This document shows positions 39,857 to 51,535 of a stretch of DNA of 64,000 nt, piece after piece. Location of the stretch: contig NC_090026.1 of NCBI RefSeq assembly GCF_037176765.1, positions 132,182,752 to 132,246,751 on the forward strand. Direction: 5' to 3'. The notes under the pieces are model-generated. The model was not told the DNA's origin. It saw only the letters and a list, made by a program, of their open reading frames with translations, and ran no database searches. The position numbers and the translations under genes were made by a program. Every line of letters begins with the position of its first letter. Within the stretch, counting starts at the first letter, position 1. Source of the DNA: Anolis sagrei. Lineage: Eukaryota; Chordata; Lepidosauria; Squamata; Anolidae.

Positions 39857-40310
39857 ATTTCCTAAAACTCAGCAAAAATGATCAATAGTATTTGAGATAT
39901 ATGAACTAGCTTAATTTTGCACATATAGAGGAAACATAGTGTAATAGAAGAATTTGGAAGAGTCTGTTTATGGAGCTCCAAAGTCCCACTGGAGTTCCCA
40001 TTCTCTGATTTTGCAAAAAAATGCAAAAACACCTGCTTAGAAAGAAGAGGCAGATTCTCCCTCCAATCCAAGCATAGGGCAAGACGTTTCATCTGACCCT
40101 AGTCTGAACCATATGCAAATACAGTGTTCCCTTGCTACTTCGTGGTTCACTCTTCGTGGACTCGCTGTTTCACGGTTTTTCAAAAAATAGAAATTTAAAA
40201 TATATATACCCGTTACTTATGAGGACCTCCATGTGGATTTGGTGGTTGTGGTTTGTTAACATCATCCCCTCCAATGCCAGGGAGGAAGAGAGAGGGAAAG
40301 AGGAGAGGAA
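39857..40310. other. Intergenic sequence
   Basis: 40122-40195 (cagtgttcccttgctacttc, tcgctgtttcacgg) looks like a DNA-transposon end. The rest is unassigned. Confidence 0.35.
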
Positions 40311-40700
40311 AGATTTATTTATTTATCGGGTCAGGAGCAAGCCAAACAGTTGTATTGCATTTTTTTAACAAACAGATAAACAAACAAAACACAAAGTTTG
40401 CAAGCTTTGTAGTTTATTAAATGTCCTTTGACCAGTATCTGGCCCCTTGGAGTGCCTCTGGTGTTGCTGCAAGAAGGTCCTCCATTGTGCATGTGGCAGG
40501 GTTCAGGTGACATTGCAGCAGGTGGTCAGTGGTTTGCTCTTCTCCACACTCGTATGTCGTGGATTCCACTTTGTAGCCCCATTTCCGAAGGTTGGCTCTG
40601 CATCTCGTGGTGCCAGAGCGCAGTCTGTTCAGTGCCTTCCAAGTCGCCCAGTTTTGTGTGTGTCCAGGAGGGAGTCTCTCATTTGGTATCAGCTACTGAT
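40311..40700 (-). mobile_element. LINE C-terminal part, relative of 24290-25398
   Basis: The minus strand encodes TTDHLLQCHLNPATC-like Cys-His finger sequence after a TWKALNRLRSG-like stretch, and a tail with attta repeats near 40315. Confidence 0.55.
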
Positions 40701-40905
40701 TAAGGTTCTGGGTTTAAGCCTGCCACTTTTGGACTCTCGCTTGCTGAGGTGTTCCAGTGAGTGTCTCTGTAGATCTTAGAAAACTCTGTAGATGCTCCTT
40801 ATAACCAGTAAAACCCAGCTGCAACTCATCTCTTGCATGCCTCCACCCTTAACTGCTTTCACCTGTAAACTTACTTATGGATTACTCTGTCCTTTAGAAC
40901 TAAGA

Positions 40906-41477
40906 CTTACATTAACCCATTCCATCACCAACTTCTAGGCCTTCCACCACCAACCACCACCAACTGTGGAACATGATACATGACAACTATAGTTCTGAGC
41001 ACTCTCTGGGTTTGGTCTGCCCTAAAATCAAGATATATTGCATTCTCTGCATTCCCCTGATCTACCAAACTTACATTAACCTCTTCCATCACAAACTGCT
41101 AGGCCTGCCACCACCAACCACTACCAACTGCGGGACATGATACAGGACAACTATAATTCTGAGCACTCTCTGAGTTTGGTCTGCCCTAAAATCAAGATAT
41201 ATTGCATTCTCAGCATTCCCCTGATCTACCAAACTTACATTAACCCCTTCCATCACCAACTGCTAGGTCTGCCACGGCCAACCACCACCAACTGCGGAAC
41301 ATGATACATGACAACTATAGTTCTGAGCACTCTCTGGGTTTGGTCTGCCCTAAAATCAAGATATATTGCATTCTCTGCATTCCCCTGATCTACCAAACTT
41401 ACATTAACCTCTTCCATCACAAACTGCTAGGCCTGTCACCACCAACCACCATCAACTGTGGAACATGATACATGATA
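40906..41477. repeat. Tandem repeat, 164-bp unit, 3.5 copies
   Basis: The box cttacattaacc recurs at 40906, 41070, 41234 and 41398, exactly 164 bases apart. Each unit also holds gaacatgatacatgacaact and atcaagatatattgcattct. No coding potential or family match recognised. Confidence 0.95.
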
Positions 41478-41499
41478 ATAGTTCTCTTCTTGAAAATAA

Positions 41500-42105
41500 G
41501 TGATCAGTGGGGGTGTCTCTGGGTATCTTATAAATGACTTAAATGATGGAATATGTAACATCCTCAGAAAAATGGGAGATGTTAAATTAGGAGGGATAGA
41601 GTATAACCCAGCGGTCAGAATTCAGGAGTGACACCAGGGTTGGAAGCAGTGCTTGTGAAAGGGACTTAGTAGACCACCAGCAAATGTATTTGCTCCTCGC
41701 AGCTTCCTCGTCATTCTCTGGATAGCTTTGCAATGAACGGTTGTGTGCTTGGGCCTAGTTAGTGCAGACACCACATAAAATGTAGAATTGTGGGAAACAT
41801 CAAAGGAGAAGTTGCAGAATCATGCGGCTTGGCAGAAGATGCTCCTCTGTGGTAGAGAAAAAGTCACACCTGGCTGAAGAAGAATAGGAATCCTACACAA
41901 ACAAGAGATTTTCCAGGCTGAAGGTGTGCCAGACTTGGCAGCTCTGCGACATCTGCCACCCAGAGAGTCAAATCTTCTCTGGAGGGTTTTGAGCAGAGGC
42001 TGGATGGCCACCTGTAGGGGGTGGTTTGATTGTGCTTTTCCTGCATGGCAAGGGGGTGGACTGGATGGCCTCTGGGGGTATCTTCCAACGCTATGATTCT
42101 ATTAT
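41500..42105 (+). mobile_element. Old CR1 LINE
   Basis: Diverged CR1 sequence. It starts with an INDLND-like stretch near 41520 and ends with gcagaggctggatggccacc and a short octamer tail near 42100. Confidence 0.65.
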
Positions 42106-42582
42106 CAACTCAAAGAAGAGACAGGAGTATGTTGTGAGTATGAAAGGAGAAGGACAGTTTGAATGGGATATTTCACCTTCTCTGAGTAATCAATAAAGCA
42201 ACTATAACATCCATGTGTGTCTACTTGAGTTCTCCATGAGTTTGGGAAACTCTGTCCCAGGTTCAAAATGTGCAGCATCCTCACACAGAGAGTCCCAATG
42301 GCAGTGGGCTCCCTTTCATCCTCAGCCCCCTCCATGTCCGTCCCACAATTCTCCAGCAGCCCCCAAGTCCTGGAATGGATGCTTCATGCCTGTGGTTGCC
42401 ACATCTACTCAACTCAAGGAGACTGAATGGAGCCAAAACTTAGCCAAAAGGAGAGGACCAGGTGGCCGTGAGCAGAGAACAGAGTTCCAGGTGGAAGTGG
42501 AGGCAGATAAAGCAAGAGAAAGCATGGCAACCAAGTAACAAGAGTCTTCTAAGTCAAATGGCATCATCAACACCAACGAGAG
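42106..42582. other. Intergenic, downstream flank of gene C
   Basis: No repeat or gene recognised except the flank box gcatcatcaacaccaacgag at 42560, which also occurs at the end of the next unit. Confidence 0.4.
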
Positions 42583-42767
42583 AACTTCATGAGAACTTCA
42601 TGGGACGAAATGAGCTGCTTAGAATGGGATGTGCTTGGGATATTTAGGAAGCCACTGATGTCTGGGGTAAGACTGATCTGGTTTCATAAATGTTGATGTG
42701 CACTGCCCCATATATCTTGAGCTTCCCAGTTAAGATTAGAATGGCAGCTTCAACACCGAGGAGAGAA
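42583..42767 (-). pseudogene. Decayed copy of CYP2 exon 9 end, gene C
   Basis: A 185-bp unit copying the last part of gene C exon 9 and its flank. The minus strand near 42640-42680 reads ISLTPDISGFLNIP, against [14 protein letters not shown] in the true exon. It begins and ends at the acttcatgagaactt box, so the duplication is head-to-tail. Confidence 0.75.
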
Positions 42768-42802
42768 CTTCATGAGAACTTCGTGGGAGCAGAGCAGGCT
42801 CC

Positions 42803-44897
42803 TCAGCGTGGGGAGAAGCAGAAGGGGATTTGGCGTGGGATGTTCAGGAAGCCACTGACATCTGGGGTGAGGTCGATCTTGGTGACCCCAGGAGGGTACT
42901 TCAGGCGGAAATTCTGCAGGATGGTGGTCACAAAGAGGAAGAGCTCCATCCGGGCCAGTCCTTCACCAAGACAGTTCCTTTTGCCTGTAGGAGAAGGAAA
43001 CAGGAGACATCGCAAAGATCATTCATAGCTTGTCCATATGTAGAATATCTTTCTAAATCAGTGGTTCTCAACCTGGGGTCCCAGATGTTTTTGGCCTACA
43101 ACGCCCAGAAAACCCTGCCAGTTTACCAGCTGTTAGGATTTCTGGGAGTTGAAGGCCAAAAACAGGGACCCCAGGTTGAGAACCACTGTTCTAGATCATT
43201 GGAGAATTACACTCTTTGACTACAGCTTGTTTAATCCTCCAACTATTGGCACCCCACAGAATACAGGATTCTGGGAACTGTAGTCCAAAAAAGTAACTTT
43301 CCCAAGCTTTGTTTATTTCACCATGCCAAATCTACTTTAATTGGGGTACTTTGATTCCTTAAGTTATACCACTGGGCAGATAATGGCAACTGGCTTGACC
43401 CAATGACTTTCCACTGGCTGACCACTCCCATTATTCTTTCTGATTTCTTTCATGTAGAATCATAGAATCCTCGAGTTGGAAGAGACCTCGTGGGCCATCA
43501 TCTAGTCCAACCCCATTCTGCCAAGAAGCAGGACATTTGCCTTCAAAGCACCCCCAACAGATGGCCATCCAGCCTCTGTTTAAAAGCCTCCATAGAAGGA
43601 GCTTCCACCACACTCTGGGGTAGAGAGTTCCACTGCTGAACAGCTCTCACTATCAGAAAGTGGTTCCTAATGTTCAAGTGGAATCTTCTTGATTCCGCCT
43701 GAACATTGTTGTTGTTGTTCATTCATTCAGTTGTCTCCGACTCTTCGTGACCTCATGGACCAGCCCACGCCAGAGCTCCCTGTCGGCCGTCACCACACCC
43801 AGCTCCTTCAAGGTCAGTCCAGTCACTTCAAGGATGCCATCCATCCACCTTGACCTTGGTCGGCCCCTCTTCCTTTTGCCTTCCACTTTCCCCAGCATCA
43901 TTCCCTTCTCTAGGCTTTGCTGTCTCCTCATGATGTGGCCAAAGGACTTCCGCTTTCCCTCTAGTCTCCTTCCCTCCAGTGAGTAGTCGGGCTTTCTTTC
44001 CTGGAGGATGGACTGGTGGGATCTTCTCGCAGTCCAAGGCACTCTCAGCACTTTCCTCCAACACCACAGCTCAAAAGCATCGATCTTCCTTCGCTCAGCC
44101 TTCCCTAAGGTCCAACTCTCACATCCGTAGGTTACCTGAACATTAGGATGTGATATTTCCCCTTGTCATCATTATTGTGTTAACAATACAGATATCATAG
44201 GTCACATTTTCTGTCCAGGCATAGGGCCTCTCTTCATAGGAAACCATTTCTTCTGTGCAGGAAATGTCCCTCCTTCTTAGGAAAGTCATGTTCTATTTCA
44301 AAAGATCTTATGGGCTCCCTCTGCTTCCCACAGAAGAGGTCCCATAATGCAAAGATTCTTACTCCAACTGTTTTGAAACCCGCTTTTCATCTCTCCCCCT
44401 CCCCAGTATTTGAATCTATCCCCTTCTCCACTGCTCCAAAATCCAGCCATTTCTCCAGACCTGCAGAGAAGGGCACGTCGGCTCCATTCTTCTTGAAGTT
44501 CCCTTTCTCATCCAGGAAATGTTCCGGGTCGAAACGTTGTGGGTCTTTAAACTGCTTGGAATCATTCAAGAGAGAGGTCAGCATGGGCAGGACAGTCGCA
44601 CCCTGACAGAAGGAAACACACAACGGAACAATGTGAGAACCCAAAAGTGGCAAATAAATCCCTAAAACTAACTGCAATTGGAATGAAACGTTGGCTGTTT
44701 ATTTACTCTAGTGGATCAGTGTATCTACACTTAGAATGAGTGCAGTTTGATGCCACTTTAACCACCATGGATACGTACTAGGCATGGTTAGGTCCAGTCG
44801 AAATCTTCAGAATTCGGAATAAAATCGGAATAAATCCCTTTTTGAAGCGATTTCGAAGCGATTTGGGAACCCGGAAGTATCCTTGCCATTTCAAATT

Positions 44898-44932
<35 letters not shown>

Positions 44933-47900
44933 CAGTTCTTATATTCCGCCCTTCTCACCCCGCAGGGCCGATTACAGTCAACACATGTATGGCAAACATT
45001 CAATGCCAGTTTGACAAACAACGTTTAACACACAAATAGAATCATAGAATCAAAGAGTTGGAAGAGACCTCATGGGACATCCAGTCCAACCCCCTGCCAA
45101 GAAGCAGGAATATTGCATTCAAATCACCCCTGACAGATGGCCATCCAACCTCTGCTTAAAAGCTTCCAAAGAAGGAGCCTCCACCACACTCCGGGGCAGA
45201 GAGTTCCACTGCTGAACGGCTCCACTGCTGAATACACCGAGGCTATTTAACTTTTTTCTGGCTGCCGGGGGAGCTGCTGCTTTTCATCGTCCATCAGCGA
45301 CACCGATGAAGTTCTTCCGCATTCCACATTCCCCGGAGTCTTTTTTCTTTATGGCTTCATAAATTAGTTAAATTTAGCCTCCCACACAAGGTGGTCCCTT
45401 ATTTTCCTACTTGACAGATGCAACTGTCTTTCGGGTTGCAAAGGTTGACGACGGGCTACACAACGGGTTACACAATGGCTGGACACCCACTTCAGCCCGG
45501 GCTGGCTTCGAACTCATGACCTTTTGGTCAGAGTGATCTTAATGCAGCTGACACTCAGCCAGCTGCACCACAATCCCGGTGCCACTGTCACCATCAAAGC
45601 CACTGTCACCATCTTTTTTTCCGATTCAGGAAGTGAATCGGAAATGAAACAACGTTTGGAGGCAAGCAGATGGGGCGGGGTTTCGGCACGGCAGCCATTG
45701 CCCTTTAAAAAGGGCCACACTTTTTAAAGTTCGAAGCCAGCCCGGGCTGGAGTGGGTGTCCAGCCATTGTGTAGCCCGTTGTCGACCTTTGCAACCCGAA
45801 AGATAGTTGCATCTGTCAAGTAGGAAAATAAGGTACCACCTTGTGTGGGAGGCTAAATTTAACTAAATTAACTTCGCTGGGAATGCGAAGGGAAAGGGAC
45901 GAGGGCAGGCTTCTTCAGTGGGAATGGTGCCACGCCACCACTTTGCAAGGGAAGGACAGGGTTGGGAACAAATAATTTCCTTGGAGAACCACTCAAAATA
46001 CTAGGGCTGGGCGGTTTCGTTTCGTAATTTCGTAATTCGTTAAAAATTCGTTATTTTTTTATAACGAAGCGATATTGAACCATTCAGGAGCATCTAAAAA
46101 ATGAAACGAATTTTTCAATTCGTTTCGTAATTGCTTCGTATTTGTTTCATATTCATTTTGAAATTGTTTTGAAATCGTTTCATTATTATTTCCGCATGTC
46201 TGGGGCAAGTTTTATAGCTGTTTAATCAGTGAAAAAAAATTATAAATATCACACCAACAGTCAACAACAGAGGGAGAGGGAAGCTTCAGAAGTTCCCCCT
46301 GTCCCATTTGGAGGTTTTTTAGCGTATTGCGCGGTCGCGTCTGCCATTAACGAATCGATTCGTATTCGTTTCGTATTCGTTTCGTATTGTTTCATAATTT
46401 TACGAAATTTCGTAAATATCGAACTTTTTTAAAGAAAAATTTCGGAATTCTTTTAAATATCGAAAAGCAAAAAACCCCAAAAAACGAATCGAGTTTAGAA
46501 ACAATTTTTTCTGTGGTTGCCCAGCCCTACAAAATACCACTAAGGAGCCCCCTATGTCTGTTTTGGGTTACACGTTGTTGTTTTGGAAACTAGAAATCTA
46601 CTACAATCTGCTTGATAATTCCCTTCCTGAAGCAGGGAATACAAGTTTTAAGAGCCTTTCCTCTCCTGGGGTTTGACTTCTCTCATGAAAGCCGAGTTGG
46701 TACAGAACTGCACCCATTCAAAAGTGTAGTTACTAGGGCTGGGCGATTTCGTTTAGTTAATTCGTAATTCATTAATAATTCGTTAATTTTTTCAATTACA
46801 AAACGATAGCGAACCATTCTGGAGCAATTTTTTTAAAAAACGAATTTTTAAATAGTTTTGTAAATGCTTCGTATTTCGTTATGTACTCGTTTCGTTATTG
46901 TTTTGAGGTCGTTTCATTATTATTTCCGCATGTCTGGGGCAAGTTTTATGGTTGTTGTTTGTTTAATTAGTGAAAAAAAAATTATAATATCACACCAACA
47001 GTCAAGAACAGAGGGAGAGGGAAGCTTCAGAAGTTTTTGGAGGTTTTTTAGCGTATTTCGCGGTCGCGTCCGTCATTAACGAATCGATTCGTTATTGTTT
47101 CGGAAATCGATTCGTTAATGTTTTGTAATTTTTTTTTCACATTTACGAAATTTCGTAAATATCGAACTTTTTAAAAGGAAAATTTCGGAATTATTTTAAA
47201 TAACGAAACGCAAAAAACCCCAAAAAACGAATCGAGTTTAGAAACAATTTTTTCTGTGGTTGCCCAGCCCTACAAAATACCACTAAGGAGCCCTCTATGT
47301 CTGTTTTGGGTTACACGTTGTCGTTTTGGAAACTAGAAATCTACTACAATCTGCTTGATAATTCCCTTCCTGAAGCAGGGAATACAAGTTTTAAGAGCCT
47401 TTCCTCTCCTGGGGTTTGACTTCTGTCATGAAAGCTGAGTTGGTACAGAACTGCACCCATTCAAAAGTGTAGTTGCACCCTTGGCCTGATCCTGATTCCA
47501 GCCCACCTCACTGTACCTTTGGGATGACAAATCCTTCCATTTCCACATCCCTCCTTGCCCTGCGGGCCAGTCCTAAGGGAATGAGATCGAGGAACCGCTG
47601 GGCTTCATGGAGGGTGGCTTCTGTGTAGGGCATCTTGGGCCTGTCCGCCATGGTGGGCATCCGCTCTCCGCCAATCACTTGGTCTATTTCCTCATGGACC
47701 TTCGCTGGAGGAGAAACAAAGGTAGGGAATAGACAATGAAAAATGGGAGGTCTATTTTAGTGGATTGTCCACCCCTCCTTCAGATTAGGCAGTGGTAATT
47801 GACTAATCCTCTGCCATCCTGGTTTCTCCCTTTTCCCATTGTCCTCAGTTTACTCCACTTGCTGCATCCTCAACTTTAAACTGCAAAAGGAGTTAGTCTA

Positions 47901-50900
47901 TAATTTTTCATTGGGGGAAAAGAAGGTAGAAAAGTAGAGTTGTGCCCTTCCCAGGGCCAGCAAACCTGCCACCGCCGGGTGTTCCAGCAAGAGCATCAGG
48001 ATGAACCTCAGGGTGGTGCTGGTGGTCTCCATCCCAGCAACAAACAGGTCGTTAATGGTCATCGTCAGGTTCTCTTTAGTAAATTCAGTCTTGGGATTGT
48101 CCTTCTCCTGTGAAGAACAAGGGCAAAAGGTTTCTCACCAGCCACCAAGCACGGATATATTTGAATCAGAACCAATAGTCCAGCTAGATGGGAGTTTAGT
48201 CTAGAAAGAGCGACACTTTCATAGAATCATAGAATCAAAGAGTTGGAAGAGACCTCATGGGCCATCCAGTCCAACCCCATTCTGCCAAGAAGCAGGAATA
48301 TTGCATTCAAATCACCCCTGACAGATGGCCATCCAGCCTCTGCTTAAAAGCTTCCAAATAAGGAGCCTCCACCACACTCCGGGACAGAGAGTTCCACTGC
48401 TGAATGGCTCTCACAGTCAGGAAGTTCTTCCTCATGTTCAGATGGAATCTCCTCTCTTGTAGTTTGAAGCCATTGTTCCATTACGTCCTAGTCTCCAGGG
48501 AAGCAGAAAGGAAGCTTGCTCCCTCCTCCTCCCTGTGGCTTCCTCTCACACAGTTATACGTGGCTATCATATCCTCTCTCAGCCTTCTCTTAAGCTCCTT
48601 AAGCCGCTCCTCATAGGGCTTGTTCTCCAGACCCTTGATCATTTTAGTCACCCTCCTCTGGACACATTCCAGCTTAGAGTCAATATCTCTCTTGAATTGT
48701 GGTGCCCAGAATCGGACACAATATTCCAGGTGTGGTCTAACCAAAGCAGAATAGAGCATGGGGAGCATGACTTCCCTAGATCTAGACACTAGGCTCCTAT
48801 TGATGCTCCTTTAAAGTGCTCAGCATCAAACCAACATTGTAATGCTAAATTGTGGTTGGAATTGTATCTTCCTATATCTAGTTAAACTAGGTCTCCCAGC
48901 ACGCTTTATTTTAACTATATTGTCATGGCCAGCTCCAGTAGTGAGGACGAGGAGTTACTGGAAGGGTCAGCGGAGGAGATGAAGGTCAGCAACCCCCAGT
49001 GTCATGAATGTCAACAAGTTAAACATGAGCCAACAATGTGATGTGGCGGCAGAAAAAGCCAATGGGATTTTGGCTTGCATCAATATAAGCATAGTGTCTA
49101 GATCTAGGGAAGTCATGCTCCCCATGCTCTATTCTGCTTTGGTTAGACCACACCTGGACTATTGTGTCCAATTCTGGGCACCACAATTCAAGAGAGATAT
49201 TGACAAGCTGGAATGTGTCCAGAGGAGGGCGACTAAAATGATCAAGGGTCTGGAGAACAAGCCTTATGAGGAGCGGCTTAAGGAGCTGGGCATGTTTAGC
49301 CTGAAGAAGAGAAGGCTGAGAGGAGATATGATAGCCATGTATTATAAATATGTGAGAGGAAGCCACAGGGAGGAGGGAGCGAGCTTGTTTTCTGCTTCCT
49401 TGGAGACTAGGACGCAATGGAACAATGGCTTCAAACTCCAAGAAAGGAGATTCCATCTGAACATGAGGAAGAACTTCCTGACTATGAGAGCCGTTCAGCA
49501 GTGGAACTCTCTGCCCCGGAGTGTGGTGGAGGCTCCTTCTTTGGAAGCTTTTAAACAGAGGCTGGATGGCCATCTGTCAGGGGTGATTTGAATGCAATAT
49601 TCCTGCTTCTTGGCAGAATGGGGTTGGACTGGATGGCCCATGAGGTCTCTTCCAACTCTAGGATTCTATGTCTCCCAGCACGCTTTATTTTAACTATATT
49701 GTCATGGCCAGTTCCAGTAGTGAGGACGAGGAGTTACTGGAAGAGTCAGCGGAGGAGATGAAGGTCAGCAACTCCCAATGTCATGAATGACTTTTCAATA
49801 ACTCTGAAGCATGGGTTCTTTTTATTGCAATTTCCAGTGTGAGAGGGTAGATCAGATTACAGAAAAAACATTTAGACAAAGAATGACATTGGACAGACAG
49901 ACATGCAGATTCTATGCAACTACATTGGATTTACAATTGCATTGATTAACAAGCAAACAAAGAGGAATTACATTCATCCACATGCATCCAAATATGACCA
50001 TATCCTTTTCTCCCTCCTTGGAGAAGCACCTGTTAGGCCAGACCCTGCTTTCCTGCAGCCTGTCAATGCATAGTTCCATATCTTCCATAACACCAAAACT
50101 TCAAAATGCGGAGATGCCAAAACTTCTTTCCCTAAGTACAATGCCAAGGACCAGATCTCTGTTTTCTATACAACAGAACCTGACTCCCTGCAAAAAACCC
50201 AAGACTCCAAAAGCACACTTCTTTCTCTTCCCTTGAGAAAGAAGCCCCAAAGTGTCCAGAATCATGCTTTCCCATAGCATATCTGACACTCTCAGGATAC
50301 ACCACCTCTCTCCTTCCTATGGAACAACCATATGGGTGAACCAGACTCCTCAGGTCTGCCACACTTTGAGCATTATTAGACTGAGTCTTTTATAGGAATA
50401 TTCTGCTGATTTCATCCCAAAGTTGTAAATTAATAATAGACGACTTCCATCCTGGATCCATCTCAGTTTCCTGGCCAGATGTTGATCTTCTTGATTGGTG
50501 TTGACAAACACAAGGATTCTAGCTTATTCGCCTAATATTTGTTGAAACCCAAGTTCCTGATAATCGGGTTGTGGTCACAACAAATGCAAGCCAAGGCCAT
50601 TGATGTTGCATTCCAAGAAACTCAGGAGGGCTGCATGATTTCCATCCGTGTCTTAAATCTTTGATCCAACACAGGGACTAAATCTGCACTCTAACAATGG
50701 AAAGCTAAAACACCCGTGGCATTCTTTCTCAAAATCCCAGATGTTCTCAATTTCCCTCCAAAAGGAAGGAACCCTCTCTTGTTTAGGCTCACCTGCTCCA
50801 TTTTGAGGAGGAAGGCCTCTATGAAGTCCCGAGGAACATCCGTGGCATCAAAGGTTTTGACGTGTTCCTCGATCTTCTGGTTGATGAAGCCCTGGATGCT

Positions 50901-51494
50901 GAAGGCCTCTTCCAGTATTCTTAGATGAGGACCAGGGAAGTAGTCAATGATCCAGTGGAACATGTTATAGAGCTGAAAGGGAAAGAGAAAGAGGATGAAG
51001 GTGGTGGCCAACAAAAGACGGGCTAGGAAACACATCGCTAATTGGAATCCAAATTAAACCTGCTCTCAGATTCTAATGTCACAAAGCCATTCATGGGTCA
51101 TTGTCAACAAACTTATTTCAAATGGATTTAATGACTTTCTGGTTATGTGTACAGGACCTAAATTAATTTCATGATTAGACTTGTGTCCTATATCCAAGAT
51201 CTTTCATGATGATGATGATGAAGCATAAAGTACATGTATATGTAAATAATGGTATTCCAAAATTTTGGAAAACATCTGAAATACCAAACACAAATGGTCC
51301 CAAGCATTTTGGACAAGGGGACTCAAATGTGGTCATTTGGAGCTTGGGAATATTACCTAGTTGTATCACAAATCCCATAATCCTTTGACCACCACAGATA
51401 TTCTGTCTGGGTGCTTCTGGAAACCGTTGTCCTTTCTCATCGACAGACTCTTCTCTCAGATCATAGCTGCCTTTTGTCATGGTTGTCCTCCTCC

Positions 51495-51535
<41 letters not shown>

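Noticed and set aside
45500-45579. Functional tRNA gene
   Set aside because: Box-like elements exist but no cloverleaf can be formed and it continues into a SINE body.
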